From positions 12,650,501-12,714,500 of the forward strand of contig OY540822.1 of the NCBI GenBank assembly GCA_961205875.1: a stretch of DNA of 64,000 nt, read 5' to 3'. Source of the DNA: Sialis fuliginosa (lineage: Eukaryota; Arthropoda; Insecta; Megaloptera; Sialidae). The notes beneath the pieces were generated by a model. It was not told the DNA's origin. It saw only the letters and a program-made list of their open reading frames with translations, and did no database searches. Of this stretch, positions 12,776 to 24,265 are shown piece after piece. The first letter of the stretch is position 1, and the number at the start of each line of letters is the position of its first letter. The position numbers and the translations under genes are program-made.

Positions 12776-14523
12776 TTATAATATCACATTACAATCTTTT
12801 GGAATCCACAGTTGGATATCACCAATTGCGCCTCCCGTAGCTACAATATCGTTCAGATAATCCAACTGAAACAAATGGGCAAATTATCACTCTGTCTCTG
12901 ATCTGTATTGTATATAACTTACCGATGTGGGGTCGTTGGTAGATTCTAACATGTTTATTTTAACGGGCGGAGCTGTTGGTGCCAGCATGTACACACGCCC
13001 CTGGCAGACAGTCGCTACCGCACCTTTGTCTTGTGCTAAACCTGTTACCATTCCTGTTTCATCCACTCTGTAAGAACCGGCAATGTCGTACGTAATCGGG
13101 TCTACCAAATGCAAACAGCCTCTTGTATCACCTACCCATATTACATTGTTTTTAAATGTAGATGATAATGGCATACTGTCTTTTGAATCGATCTTAAATA
13201 TAAAAACAGATAGTGAAACTAAAAACTTCCTTATTACTCTGGAACTACAAACCATACAAATTAATGATTGTTATATAGTCAAGTTTTACATTTTAAAATT
13301 ACAAATCAATTTACTAGTTATAGCCTTTTAAGTAAGGTAAAATTGACGGTGTGCTAGTATGTAGTTATTTATTATTATTATTTGATTACCGTTATTCCAG
13401 TTCGTAATGGTTTATCAGTTCTTAAATCACAAACAGATAGTGTCCTATCCTCAGCACCAGATATAATGATGTTGTCTTGCATAGATAATGTTAAAACAGA
13501 TCGTCTGTGTACGTTATAAGTTGAGTAAGGATCAGTGCCTTTTCTCGGATCGTATAGATTTATTTGACTGTTTTGTAATCCAGCGACAATCAAGTTTTCT
13601 TTACACACTAACTGTATCACGGGATATTTGCATCTAGAATGTATAATAGTTATCTTATTTTGTTTTATGATATTATATATATTATGATTTAACATACTGA
13701 TATGTGTCTGTGCATACAAGAGCTTCGCTTAAATTCCATGCTTTGATAGTTCGATCCCATGAAGCTGAGTAGATATTATTTTCATATGATGCTATGTCCC
13801 AAATCCAGCCAGTATGCGCTTTATCGTTTGTAATCATAGGTTTTGGTTTTATACCTTCGTTAGCTACTTTGTTCGCTTGCTGTATATCCCAAACTGTTAA
13901 TATTCTATCTCTAGAGCCGGCCACACAAATCCTACCACTCTTTAAACATTAAAAGAAAAAATTGTTGAGGGTAAAAGTATAATCGAATGCCTAATAAAAT
14001 TTAAATTGATACTTTACTTTCATTAAATGCACTGCATCTATATCGGTTGAATGTACGTCTGGAAGTGTAATCGGAATGGTACTTAATGTTGGATTACTCC
14101 ACAATCTGTAACCTTTCGATATTGATTTAGCTAACGTCTTCCATTTGTCTTCATTTTCAGCATCTAAAAAGAATTGTCCATGTTTATATAACGTTATGGA
14201 CATAGAATCTGGGGACTTACGATACATAGCATAGGGAATATTGCTGCCAAATTTTTTTACAACTCTTTTTTTCCAATAGTATTCATCAGAAAGTATATCA
14301 TCAAATCTTTTACAGACTTTTCGTATATAATCATCAACGCTTTCTTCATCGAGATACGTAAATATTTCCAGTAATATCTAGTAAGAACAATGAGTCTCAT
14401 TATGACTAATTGTTTATTATTGTTTTATTCTATATATGGCGATATGAAATAACCATAAAAAGATCTTACCTCTGTAGGTAGGTCGCTCAAAGTCACGTAT
14501 TTATCAATATTATCAGTCTCCAT
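12776..14523 (-). CDS. FBXW9: F-box/WD-repeat protein 9
   Basis: Substrate-recognition subunit of an SCF (Skp1-Cul1-F-box) ubiquitin ligase. Six exons on the minus strand, 14470-14523, 14018-14377, 13698-13939, 13390-13633, 12923-13192 and 12776-12865, give 419 residues. The F-box begins about residue 11 (LSDLPTEILLEIFTYLD) and is split by the first intron. WD-type blades follow: GSRDRILTVWDIQQ, AHTGWIWDIASYENNIYSAS then WDRTIKAWNL, NSQINLYDPRKG, SGAEDRTLSVCDLR and VIWVGDTRGCLHLVDP; the protein closes with GGAIGDIQLWIPKDCNVIL. The GSRDR and HxGWxW signatures distinguish FBXW9 from other F-box WD proteins. The start Met at 14523 gives METDNIDKYVTLSDLP. The substrate cannot be told from sequence. 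Confidence 0.9.
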
Positions 14524-14841
14524 TTTCAAATTAAAAAATAAATAATTAATCGACAAAAAAAATACAAAATTTTAATAATTTACTCTAATATTTACATTAC
14601 TTGGCTTAATTTTATAACATTATTATCCCCCCAATACAATTTAGAAACGTCCATAAAGTGAAAATAAAATTGAAAGTCAATGTTACCACTACTATTTGAT
14701 AGTTTACTTTCAGACATAACTCAAAATCCCTATATGATTTACTATTGGTAACACTTGAAAATTTAAATAGACCAGTGTTTCTCAACCTTTTCGATACCGT
14801 GATTTCTTTTAATAAACATGAAAACTTGATGCCTCATCATC
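14524..14841. other. FBXW9 upstream region with a hAT-like terminus
   Basis: Probable promoter of FBXW9. CAGTGTTTCTCAACCTTTTC at 14772 resembles a hAT terminal inverted repeat, but no partner end or target duplication is visible before the next element begins at 14842. Confidence 0.4.
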
Positions 14842-16123
14842 CAGTGGTGTAGATAGGGGGGGGATCAAGGGGATCAATCCCCTCCCCCATGAGCCTACGA
14901 AAATTATAAGTTGATCAAAAGAATTTATAATACTACACGAATTTAGTTGCCAGATTTCTAAAATGCTCCGGCGTGGCAGTCTCGGACCGAGGGGGGGAGG
15001 GTAATTTTTAGGTTGCAGATTTTTTTTTTTAAATTTTTTAACATACAAATAAATTCATCTACTAGTTATATACTTCTATATCAGTGGCGAAGCGTCCATG
15101 GAAGCAAGGGAAGTAGTGCTTCCCTTACTTTATGGGTAAATTAATACAAATCTGTGTTTTCAGTTAATAAATCATTTAAAAATATTATTAGAATATTCGT
15201 CTTTATGCGCAACTCAAACATTTTAATCAAAAATAGCATTTAATATTAATTTACACGCTCAGTTATAAAACTATAATACCTCTACGTCTTATTTTCTTGT
15301 ATTTTAGTCGATATTTGTATAACGAGTTGAAGTTCACTACAGAAAATTTCACTAAAAAATTTCGAATTTTTGATTACGTTAAAAGTATGTTTACTGTATA
15401 GAAAATGACGTGAAAAGTTGTTTGTTTCAAACCGCAGGTCTGTATCTCAAACCGTTCTCGAGATATAGCCTCTCAAAGTTTTAGTTTTTTCAAATTTTTG
15501 GAGAAAAAAGACCATAACTTTTGAACGCGTGGTCGGAATTAATTTTAGTTGACGGATTTGGAATCAGCGTGTCAAAATCTATATAATGACATGTATAATA
15601 CTTTAAAACTCGAAAAAAAAAATTTCACGAAAAATCGAAAAAATTCAAAGGGGTATACCTTAAAAAAATGTCGATTTTTGGCCAAAATTTTTTTGTCGAA
15701 TTTTAAAGTATTATACATGTCATTATATAGATTTTGACACGCTAATTTCAAATCCGTCAACTAAAATCAATTCCGACAACACGTTCAAAAGTTATGGCCA
15801 TTTTTCTCCAAAAATTTGAAAAAACTAAAACTTTGAGAGGCTATATCTCGAGAACGGTTTGAGATACAGACCTGCGGTTTGAAACAAACAACTTTTCACG
15901 TCATTTTCTATACAATAAACATACTTTTAACGAAATTAAAAATTCGAAATTTTTTAGTGAAATTTCCTGCAGTGAACTTCAACTCGTCATACAAATATCG
16001 ACTAAAATACAAGAAAATAAGACGTAGAATCATTTAGTCACTATATAAATATTTATACAAGAATTTAAAATAGTAAAAGCTTGAATTTAAGGTGTTTCAT
16101 AACTAGTTTTTTTTGTTTATAGG
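14842..16123. mobile_element. Truncated copy of the composite hAT element (opposite orientation to the 54-kb copy)
   Basis: Starts with CAGTGGTGTAGATAGG, one mismatch from the 15-bp terminus of the intact element at 53965-55914. It then matches the reverse complement of that copy through the inner element junction (TTCTATAT then CAGTGGCGAAGC at 15082) and the whole palindrome. Similarity stops near 16123, so the far termini of both outer and inner elements are missing. The shared inner insertion site shows both copies descend from one already nested element. Confidence 0.85.
15283..16026. repeat. 744-bp near-perfect palindrome (fold-back core)
   Basis: Begins TACGTCTTATTTTCTTG and ends with its reverse complement. 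The two arms of about 370 nt mirror each other with few mismatches around a centre near 15655. Near-identical 62-codon open frames on both strands (15549-15737 and 15572-15760) are a by-product of the symmetry. Same length and content at 54739-55482. Confidence 0.9.
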
Positions 16124-18997
16124 AAATAAAATTATAACACTGTAACGATAATTTACAATAATGTTCCCAGAATGACATTACAAAATATAATTTTTTTAAT
16201 AATGTTATTGTTATTAAAAGCAGTATAAAAATATCGCATACGTAGGTGGAAACTGCGATATATTGTTCGATACATAAAACGTAATTGATCTATTTTGTTT
16301 TCTTAATAATATAGTACTTACCTACTAATAATGTAAATAATTGTATAGAACTATTTACACCTAAGACCCCCTTTGATAATATTGTGGACTCATATGCTCC
16401 TTTTATGAAGTAAATTATTTTTGTGTATTGAAAAAAAAACACACAAATTTAATTATTTTTATATCAAAAACCATTGGATTGATTTTGACAAAATTTTTAC
16501 TAAAATATTCTTTGTCACATAGAGTATGCATAATCACACTATCTCATTAGAAGGCTGAGCTGTGGATAAAGCTAAACTATAAAACATAAAATTGCATTTA
16601 TTAGTACAGCACTATAGAAATATATTCTCATAAATAAATTAAAAAATACCTACCTATAATATAATATGTATTACCAAAATATAATAATTAAAAGAATACC
16701 TACATGTTAATTTTTAAATCTTACAATTAGATTGAAATACTCAAAGGGCTGTAACTACCAATATTTGAAATAAAAGACGCGCGATATTTAAACATATTTT
16801 ATATACATAATTATGTATAGAAATTTTAATAGATAGTTAATACATTTTTCATAGGGTTTAGAAATTATTAGTTACGGGTCTGTTCTTATCAAAGCAAAAA
16901 TTTATTTACACCATAAGCAAATCATTATAAGTTTTATTTAATACGCAAAGTTCATAAGATAATAAAATTAAAAATATTTAAACAACATGAATAATTTTAT
17001 CTATGCTTTGAAATTGGAAGCAAATAATAAAAAATCTAAAAAAAAAATTGTAATACCTAGCTATTTTATATTCAGTAGCGGCGTAATCAGAGGGAGGAGA
17101 ATTCCAACTATTTTACTTATGGGGAGGGGGGAGGGGGGATGGCTAAATGTATTTTTTTAGGTCATTGTAAAAAAATGCCTTAGGTTTTTGTTTTTAAAAC
17201 ACTTTGTATTTAAAAATGTATAAGGTTTGTTACAATTTTATCAAAATGTTGCTGTTTTGTCTTTCTGGTCTAAACACGGCATTAGACTTTAGACGGTATG
17301 ATTCAGATAATAATTTAAATATTATTTATGACAAAACCTTAAAGAACGTATTAAATAATAAAAATATGGTTGTAAAATTTGGAATATTAATTATATAGTT
17401 ATTGTAATATGTTTTTCTGATTCAAATTAAAAAAAAAGCTGTCATAGGTGCCACGGGACTTTTCACCATATATGCGTTCAGTGTACGTGTAATAATAATT
17501 AATTAAAAACATTTACAAATTGAGAAGAATAAACATCCGTTTCCGCTTGTAAGATCATTTTCAAAAATTGTTTTTTTCATGAATATTAAAAATATATTTA
17601 AAAATTGTTTTTAGGTTAATTGACACTGCTTTAAAAAATAATCTATATCCTTAGATATTATAAAACGCAACGTCTGTCTGTCCGTTACTGCGCTTATCAC
17701 TCGAGAACCGATTTACGTGTTTTTTTTTAATTCATAGATTTTTTCTCTGTCCAGGTTTTAGTATATACATATATATTTTGTTACGTTAGCTAATATAAGG
17801 AAAAGTAAATCAAAGTCGGAAAAAAGTTGACACCAGCGCGCTCTTTTGCAATATGCTACCTAAATCATTAAATATTGAACAATATAATGTAATACAGAAT
17901 TGTGTTGACTAAAAAAAAAATAATTCAACTATAGTTTTCAAAAATCCTAAACAATAATTAAGCCAAGCCAGCGCGGGACCTGTAGCAAATGTTATAAAGA
18001 TGCTCTTGGCAGTGGCGTCACTAGGAAGGGGGGGGATACATCCGGGGTGGAAATCGATAATGTCACCCCCCAAAAAATTAGAAAGAGCAAACTTTTGAAT
18101 AAGCCTTTTTCGCGGAGATATAACTGTTTGAAAATTTGAAGATTTTTTGCTTTTTTTTAAATTTTCGCTTAAATATTTTGAGAAGTGTATAATAAAACAC
18201 CACTTTTACAGACAAACTTTTCTCAATTTAATATGGGTAAATTTAGAAAAATCGATTTTTTGATATCAAATGCACTAAGACCGTCGAGACCTCCTTCCCC
18301 TATTATAAACAAATTAAAATTGATAAATCAACAAATAAGTTAGTATCTCAGCTAATACCTTATTAAAGGTTTTCTGGGTTGCTGAATAAGTATTTGTTAG
18401 TTAGCAGCTATCAAATAATCGATTTTTTTACAAATTAATATTGTTTTTATTAAGCTATATTTTTTGCTTAATCAACAAAAAATTTAAAGATAAAAAAAGT
18501 TTACTCAAAAATTACAGCCTGTACACAGATTTGAACTAAAAAAGTGACTTATGCTCCATTGTGCGCCGCCCCACCTGGCCTGGGGCCCCGGGCAGTCGCC
18601 CTGGTCCCCCCCCCTAAAGCCGGTACTGATTATAGTTCATTGATTAATCAATGCATCTATAAAAAAATATAAATATCATTTAACCATAACACTAACATGT
18701 ATAATATATGTAATTATTATTAGATTAAGACTGGATGCATTTGAGGTATTACACATTTGAGAATAGAGCAGTTCTTTGTTTGAATCTAAATGCGATTTTT
18801 ATGTTGCCTTATTGATATCGTGTATTATATCATATTTTCAATTGACCATTAAAAGTATTGTTCATTTTGTTATGACGAATGACTGGCAGTCCTGACTCGA
18901 GTCTTTATCAAACAGTGTTAAAATATTGTTTTTAGTTTGTTATTGCTGATATTCTAAAAAGGTTTTGATATTTATTTAAATTTTCTTCACAAGTAAA
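16124..18997. other. Intergenic region with scattered transposon ends
   Basis: No gene seen. CAGTAGCGGCGTAATCAGAG at 17073, CAGTGGCGTCACTAGGAAGG at 18011 and a reversed CCCCTAAAGCCGGTACTG ending near 18628 look like hAT termini with adjoining G or C runs, probably old nested fragments. The last is the same family as 36273-36480. The P450 promoter should lie just left of 18998. Confidence 0.45.
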
Positions 18998-21900
18998 ATG
19001 GCAGGTCAGTATCGCTTATTATTTCCATTGTTTGTTGAAAAAGAAAAAATATATTTTAAATTTATAACGGATTTTTAAAAATAAAATAGTTTTATTTTTG
19101 GGTGATCATATTTCTTTACTTATGGAGGCGCAGAGTAGGAGCGGGGGGGGGGGGGGGGGGGGGGTTGATTTTGAAGTTTATGTGTTAAATTAAAAAAAAT
19201 GAATAAGATACAAATTGTAGATAATAATATTATCTACAACTTTTACCTAAAATATTTTTTTTCTTTTAAATTCGCACCGATTAAAAAATAAGACATTTAA
19301 TCTCGAGCCAGTGGGACAAAATGTAAAAAAACGGGCCATGTTATTATATTTTATTTAACGATTATTGTAGTTCAATAACTTTCAAAGCAAAATTAATATA
19401 CCGGGTGTTCAAAATAAAACGTTTTTATTTCGAAAAGTAAGCGGTTTACAAAAAAACTTTTCAGACGAAAAATTAATTTAATATACAATTTATTTAAAAT
19501 ATCGATAAATAAATGAAGAAACTGTGGTTTCTTCGTCAGTTAAAATTAAATATGTACTTACATCTTAACCACAACAAAACAATATAATATAATTAACAGG
19601 GGCAGGTGCAGATACGATCTGCGGACAACCAAATAAAAGTTGTTTCTTTTTTTAAAAAAATACGAATCTGCAAAAAAAAAAAAATAGTTGACCTCAAAAT
19701 GTCATTATTGTTAAATGTCAAAATTGTTATATCCATTGGTGTCTGAAAAGTTTTGTACCACACATTTTCCGTGAAAATCCTTATTTTACCAGATATCTTA
19801 CAGTCTCAAGATAAAAATTCACTATATATACAATATACATATTACAATATAAATAATATATAAATTATTTTCAGAAATAGAGCAAGACAATGGAATATTT
19901 TTTTCTTGGATAGTTTTTGATTTGCTAATGCTTTTCGTTGGATTTCTTCTTGGTGTATATTTATTATTAAGATACGCATTCTTGCATTGGGCTAGACATA
20001 ATATGCCATATGTATCGGCATCAGTTCCTGGGGGAATATTGAATGACGTAATGCTGTCTAAAAAATCATTGAGCGAGGTAATAAGAGATGTATATGATGA
20101 ATTGAAACAAAACAAACACATTGTTGGAGGAACATATTTATTGTATCAACCGGCCCTTGTAATTGTAGACCCAGAAGTAATCAAACACGTTTTAACAAAG
20201 TTAGTACATTTTAATTTAATATTAAAAAAAACACGAGTTTCTAAAAATGCTGTAAAAAGGACAAAATCAATTTTTGTTGAATAGCTGAAATACAGGCTGT
20301 CAATGCATGAAAACAATTTTTTTTTCATTACCTGCTTAAATGTTTGTAATAAAATACTTTATAAATATCATTAGTGTTTAGTACTTCGACTTATTTTCGA
20401 AAATAAATATGGTAAGTTACATACAACTTAGAGGTCCATAAGAAAAATTAAAGTGATATAAAAATTCTAAATACTACTGGAAAAACGGAGAAACTGTGGT
20501 TTCTTAGTCACTTAAACTAAAAATATACACCTTAACCACAATAAAACAATGTCACTCGACACGGAGCCTAACAGTTCCAGACTGTTAACTCTGGAACTGT
20601 TAGGCTCCTGATGAGGACTTCTTGTGAAGTCGAAACACGTGTCGAGTGACATTGTTTTATTGTGGTTAAGGTGTATATTTTTAGTTTAAGATTCTAAATG
20701 TACCAATTAATTTTACACAAGAAACCGCAAACAAAAAGGACCTATCTACTTTGACAAAAATTAATATTTTTTGATGTAGTAATACCCACCCCTTCTTTAC
20801 AAATAATTCATCTCATTCAATCGTTTAAGAAATCCCCATGTATTTCACGCTTATCTTGGACATCCTGTATAAGAAAGAAAAATTATTTCGTCGTTTTAAA
20901 TGGAAATTTTGTTTAGTAATTTTTTAGTATTTCAGACTATTGTAATCAATTTTTCACTATTTTTAAGATACAAATTAAATAATTTTTGTGTTGTGAAATT
21001 GGGAAAGTAATAATACCGTATTATATTTCAGAGATTTTCAGTATTTCTGTGAACGTGGATTTTATTACAACGAGAAAGATGAGCCCATTTCTGCACATTT
21101 GTTTAGCTTGGAAGGTCCGAAATGGAAAAGTTTACGAAGTAGAATAACTCCAGCATTTTCATCTGGAAAGTTAAAAGCGATGTTCAGCACAGTTGTATCA
21201 TGTGGCGATGAAATGATTGCAAATATAGAACCCACCGCGGATAGAGACGAAGCAATAGAAGTAAAAAGTATTTTAGTAAAATACTCTACAAACGTTATAG
21301 GAAAATGCGTGTTCGGCATCGAATGCAACAGTTTTAAAGACCCGGACAGTAAATTTGCCACAATGGGATGCCGCGTTTTTGACCCAACGTATATAGAACT
21401 GATCAAAGGTTTTGTGATGCTATCTCTTCCGAATATCGCCAAGTTTTTTAATTTTATTACAACGGATCGCGAAGTTTCCAAATTTTTCACTGACATCGTA
21501 ACCCAGACTGTCCAGTATCGGGAAAGAACCAATGATGAACGGTCAGATTTTATAGGGTTATTAATACAGTTGAAGAATAAAGGGTATATCGACGAACTCG
21601 GTGATATCAAGAAGAAAACGATAGATAAAGTGACGTTGAATGAAATTATTGCTCAGTCGTTTTTGTTTTTCGTAGCAGGTTTTGAAACTTCATCGAATAC
21701 TATATCATTTTGTTTACATGAACTAACTATGAATCCGGACTGTCAACAAAAGTTGCGGGAAGAGATTTTCAATGTTCTTAAAGAATATAATGGGGAACTG
21801 ACCTATGAAGCAATATCAAAAATGACTTACATGGACATGGTAATTGACGGTAAGTACTCATTACTAGAGGTATACCGGAACTGGAATTTTCAATTCCGGC

Positions 21901-23479
21901 CGGAACCGGACTTTTAAAAAAAAATTCTATATTTATTAATAATAATTAAAATAATATATGCATGATTTATACATTAGATTTTTATCTTAAATTAATATAA
22001 CATTATTTTATTTGGTATTTCTTAAATAATAGAGTGGTAGAGTCCTACATTGTATTATCAAAATAGTTATATTTACATATCCAGCTTTGTTTTAAATTGT
22101 GTGTAATCATACGTTCTTTTCGATCGAATGAAATTACATTTATAGTGTTAAATTATAAATGCGATAAATCACAAACAGCATTTAGACAAATTCGCAATAT
22201 ATAAGATGATATAAATTTATATAGATAAAAGAATGAAAATAAAAACAAACTTGTTTGTCTAAACGTCAAAATTTATTTAAGAAAAGGTAATCACAAGCTT
22301 TCGATTCACAGAATCATATTTGTTTGATTTTTTAAACAAAAAGAATGTATATTATTATTGAATTTCTTAGTAGAGAGTTATAACAAAATTTCAAAATTCC
22401 GGTAAAATCAGGCCGGAATTTATCAGTGAATTTTGGTACACCCCTACTCATTACCTATATATACTAACATTTCGTTTATATTAGAATGAAATTTAATAAT
22501 GATATATTATTTTAATATGTAGAAACATTAAGGAAGTATCCACCATTGGGAATTTTAAATCGCTTCTGTGTTCAAGATTATCTGATTCCTAACAGTAATT
22601 ATATTATACAAAAAGGAACTCCGATTATGATTTCAACATTAGGTATACAAAATGATTCACAGTATTTTAAAAATCCTGAAAAATTTGATCCTGAACGTTT
22701 CAATGCTGAAAATCGCGAAAATATTACACCGTATACTTATATACCTTTTGGTGAAGGACCAAGGACTTGTATTGGTAAATATAATGATATACAGGATGTT
22801 CCATTTTAATAGCTACAGAATAATATTTATAAAATTTTATATAATGTCCTATAATTTTTTTTTCACGAAAAATACGATTCTACAATAATATTGGGGTTAC
22901 GACTAAAAAAATTACCTTCATATGGTGCTCTCTTTTAAACCCTTCAAATTTTAAGAGATTAGAATTTCGTTTCTGCTTTCCACCAACCGAAAAAAAGGTT
23001 TCGAGAAAAAACGCGATTAAGTAACAGATGTTACTCTAACTTTTCTATATGTTATAACTTCGTAAATACTTCGAATTTCGATCTACAATTTTCACAGTAT
23101 ACTCTCAATATATGTTACTTTCAAAATATGTATTAAAAAATCGAAAATTTTAAATTGTCACACCGCAATACTACCTAACCTAAACATTTTTCTCTATCTT
23201 GTTTTTTTTTGTTTGAATATTAACGTGAGGTTATTAAAATGAAGCATCTTGTGTAGGTACAAATGTAAGTATATTAAAAAAAACATTTTTAAAAATAATG
23301 TTGAATTCTTTTTAGGTTTACGTTTTGGACAAATACAAGTAAAAATAGCATTGGCGTTGCTGCTGAAAAATTTCAAAGTATCTGCTTCTCCAAAAACAGT
23401 AAATCCACTGACTCTTCATCCAAAGAAATTTGTTACAGCAGCTAAAGAAGATATCTGGGTATCACTTAGTAAAATATAA
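18998..23479 (+). CDS. Cytochrome P450, CYP3 clan, CYP6-like
   Basis: Microsomal heme monooxygenase of the insect CYP6 type, often linked to detoxification of plant compounds and insecticides. Five exons, 18998-19004, 19875-20199, 21032-21849, 22523-22774 and 23316-23479, give 521 residues. Exon 1 carries only seven coding bases (ATG GCA G) but joins in frame. The N-terminal anchor is WIVFDLLMLFVGFLLGVYLL. C-helix GPKWKSLRSRITPAF carries the WxxxR motif. The I-helix is FLFFVAGFETSSNTISF, the K-helix ExxR is ETLRKYPP, the PERF motif is FDPERF, and the heme loop FGEGPRTCIG-LRFG is split by the last intron with its Cys intact. Introns 1, 2 and 3 carry repeat insertions, including a full hAT element. 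Every key motif is present, so it looks functional. Subfamily not assignable by eye. Confidence 0.93.
19143..19164. repeat. 22-bp G homopolymer
   Basis: An uninterrupted run of G in P450 intron 1. Long G runs recur next to hAT-like ends in this window (53991-54008, 36288-36298, 55869-55878), so it is probably a transposon remnant. Confidence 0.85.
19505..19590. mobile_element. Decayed fragment of the fold-back family at 20473-20690
   Basis: GAAGAAACTGTGGTTTCTTCGTCAGTTAAA followed by a TTAACCACAACAAAACAAT stretch parallels 20488-20550 with substitutions. The hairpin centre and second arm are missing. Lies in P450 intron 1. Confidence 0.6.
20473..20690 (+). mobile_element. Fold-back element with a hammerhead-ribozyme-like core
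   Basis: Flanked by a 9-bp direct repeat ATTCTAAAT (20464-20472 and 20691-20699). Perfect 52-bp inverted arms (20511-20562 and 20639-20690) enclose an 18-bp perfect stem (20563-20580 with 20591-20608), then TGATGAG, a 6-bp stem GACTTC/GAAGTC (20616-20621 with 20626-20631), then GAAACAC. CTGATGA (20608-20614) and GAAA (20632-20635) sit as in a hammerhead three-way junction. Similar ribozymes are known in terminal repeats of Penelope-like retroelements, so the insert may derive from one; that is inference. Lies in P450 intron 2. Confidence 0.65.
21865..22446. mobile_element. Non-autonomous hAT element in P450 intron 3
   Basis: Bounded by 8-bp target duplications CTCATTAC (21857-21864 and 22447-22454). 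Termini are TAGAGGTATACC and, inverted, TAGGGGTGTACC, followed inside by related GGAATT...CCGGCC stretches. An 8-bp duplication with such ends is the hAT hallmark. It has no transposase frame. Its left end starts 15 bp after the splice donor of exon 3. Confidence 0.88.
22237..22335. mobile_element. Half copy of the 41.5-kb fold-back family, inside the hAT element
   Basis: AAAACAAACTTGTTTGTCTA and the following bases, through GCTTTCGATTCACAGAATCA, match one arm of 41514-41750. The second arm is absent. The fragment lies within the 21865-22446 hAT element, so it was there before that element moved or inserted into it later. Confidence 0.75.
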
Positions 23480-23902
23480 AGCTTTGTATATGATTTGATA
23501 TTTAAATTATTTTTCATAAAAACGCCCTTATTTGTTTATCTAAATTCTTCCATAACCGCTTTCCAAAATAAAAATATAGTAGAAACAAAAAAGGTATCTG
23601 CATTTTTTACTTGACTACGAGAAAATTAAAAAGAGGGTTATGATTTTGGCAGTCTATATGTATGTATATATTTATATAAGTTTATTTGTTTCCTCGTACT
23701 TGACCGATTTAAAAAAATAGCTTGTCATAAGCTACCATTTTTTTTGGAAAATTTAAAACGGCAGCCTTATTATATTATTAAAGGGCTTCGATAGACATAT
23801 ACTTACGTTCTATACTTTACCTGTTTATTATTTCAGATTTCTACTTAGTTAATATATTTGATTGTCTGTTTTTATTACAGAAAATATAATTATAAATGTA
23901 CT

Positions 23903-24265
23903 CAAAGTTTCAGTTTTATCAAAATTTTGGAGAAAAATAGCTGTAACTTTTGAACGCGTATGGTTGGAATTGATTTTAGTTGACGAATTTGAAATCATCG
24001 TGTCAAAAAATATATATAATACTTATAATAAATATTCTTCAAAACTGGACAAAAAAAATTTCTCAAAAAATCGAAAAAATTTAAATGTCGATTTTTAGCC
24101 AAAATTTTTTTTGTCTGATTTTAAAGTTTTATACATGTCATTATATAGATTTTGACACTTTGATATCAAATTCGTCAACTAAAATCAATTCCGACCACGC
24201 GTTCAAAAGTTACGACTATTTTTCCGGTTAGAAATACAGACCTGCGGTTTGAAAATTTCAACTTT
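23903..24265. repeat. Decayed copy of the 744-bp palindrome core
   Basis: Contains both mirrored motifs found at 15540-15780 (TTTTAGTTGACGAATTTGAA, then its inverted counterpart ending in CAACTAAAATCAATTCC) with more substitutions and shortened arms. The flanking hAT termini are not seen. Confidence 0.75.

Noticed and set aside
15549..15760. Near-identical 62-residue frames on both strands
   Set aside because: They follow automatically from the palindrome, are lysine- and asparagine-rich low-complexity sequence, and have no known family.
19398..20877. Possible single element between GGGTGTTCAAAATAAAACG at 19398 and GGACATCCTGTATA at 20864
   Set aside because: The ends resemble the ACAGGGTG class, but the interval spans a P450 coding exon and the two ends do not pair beyond the first bases, so they are more likely two separate fragments.
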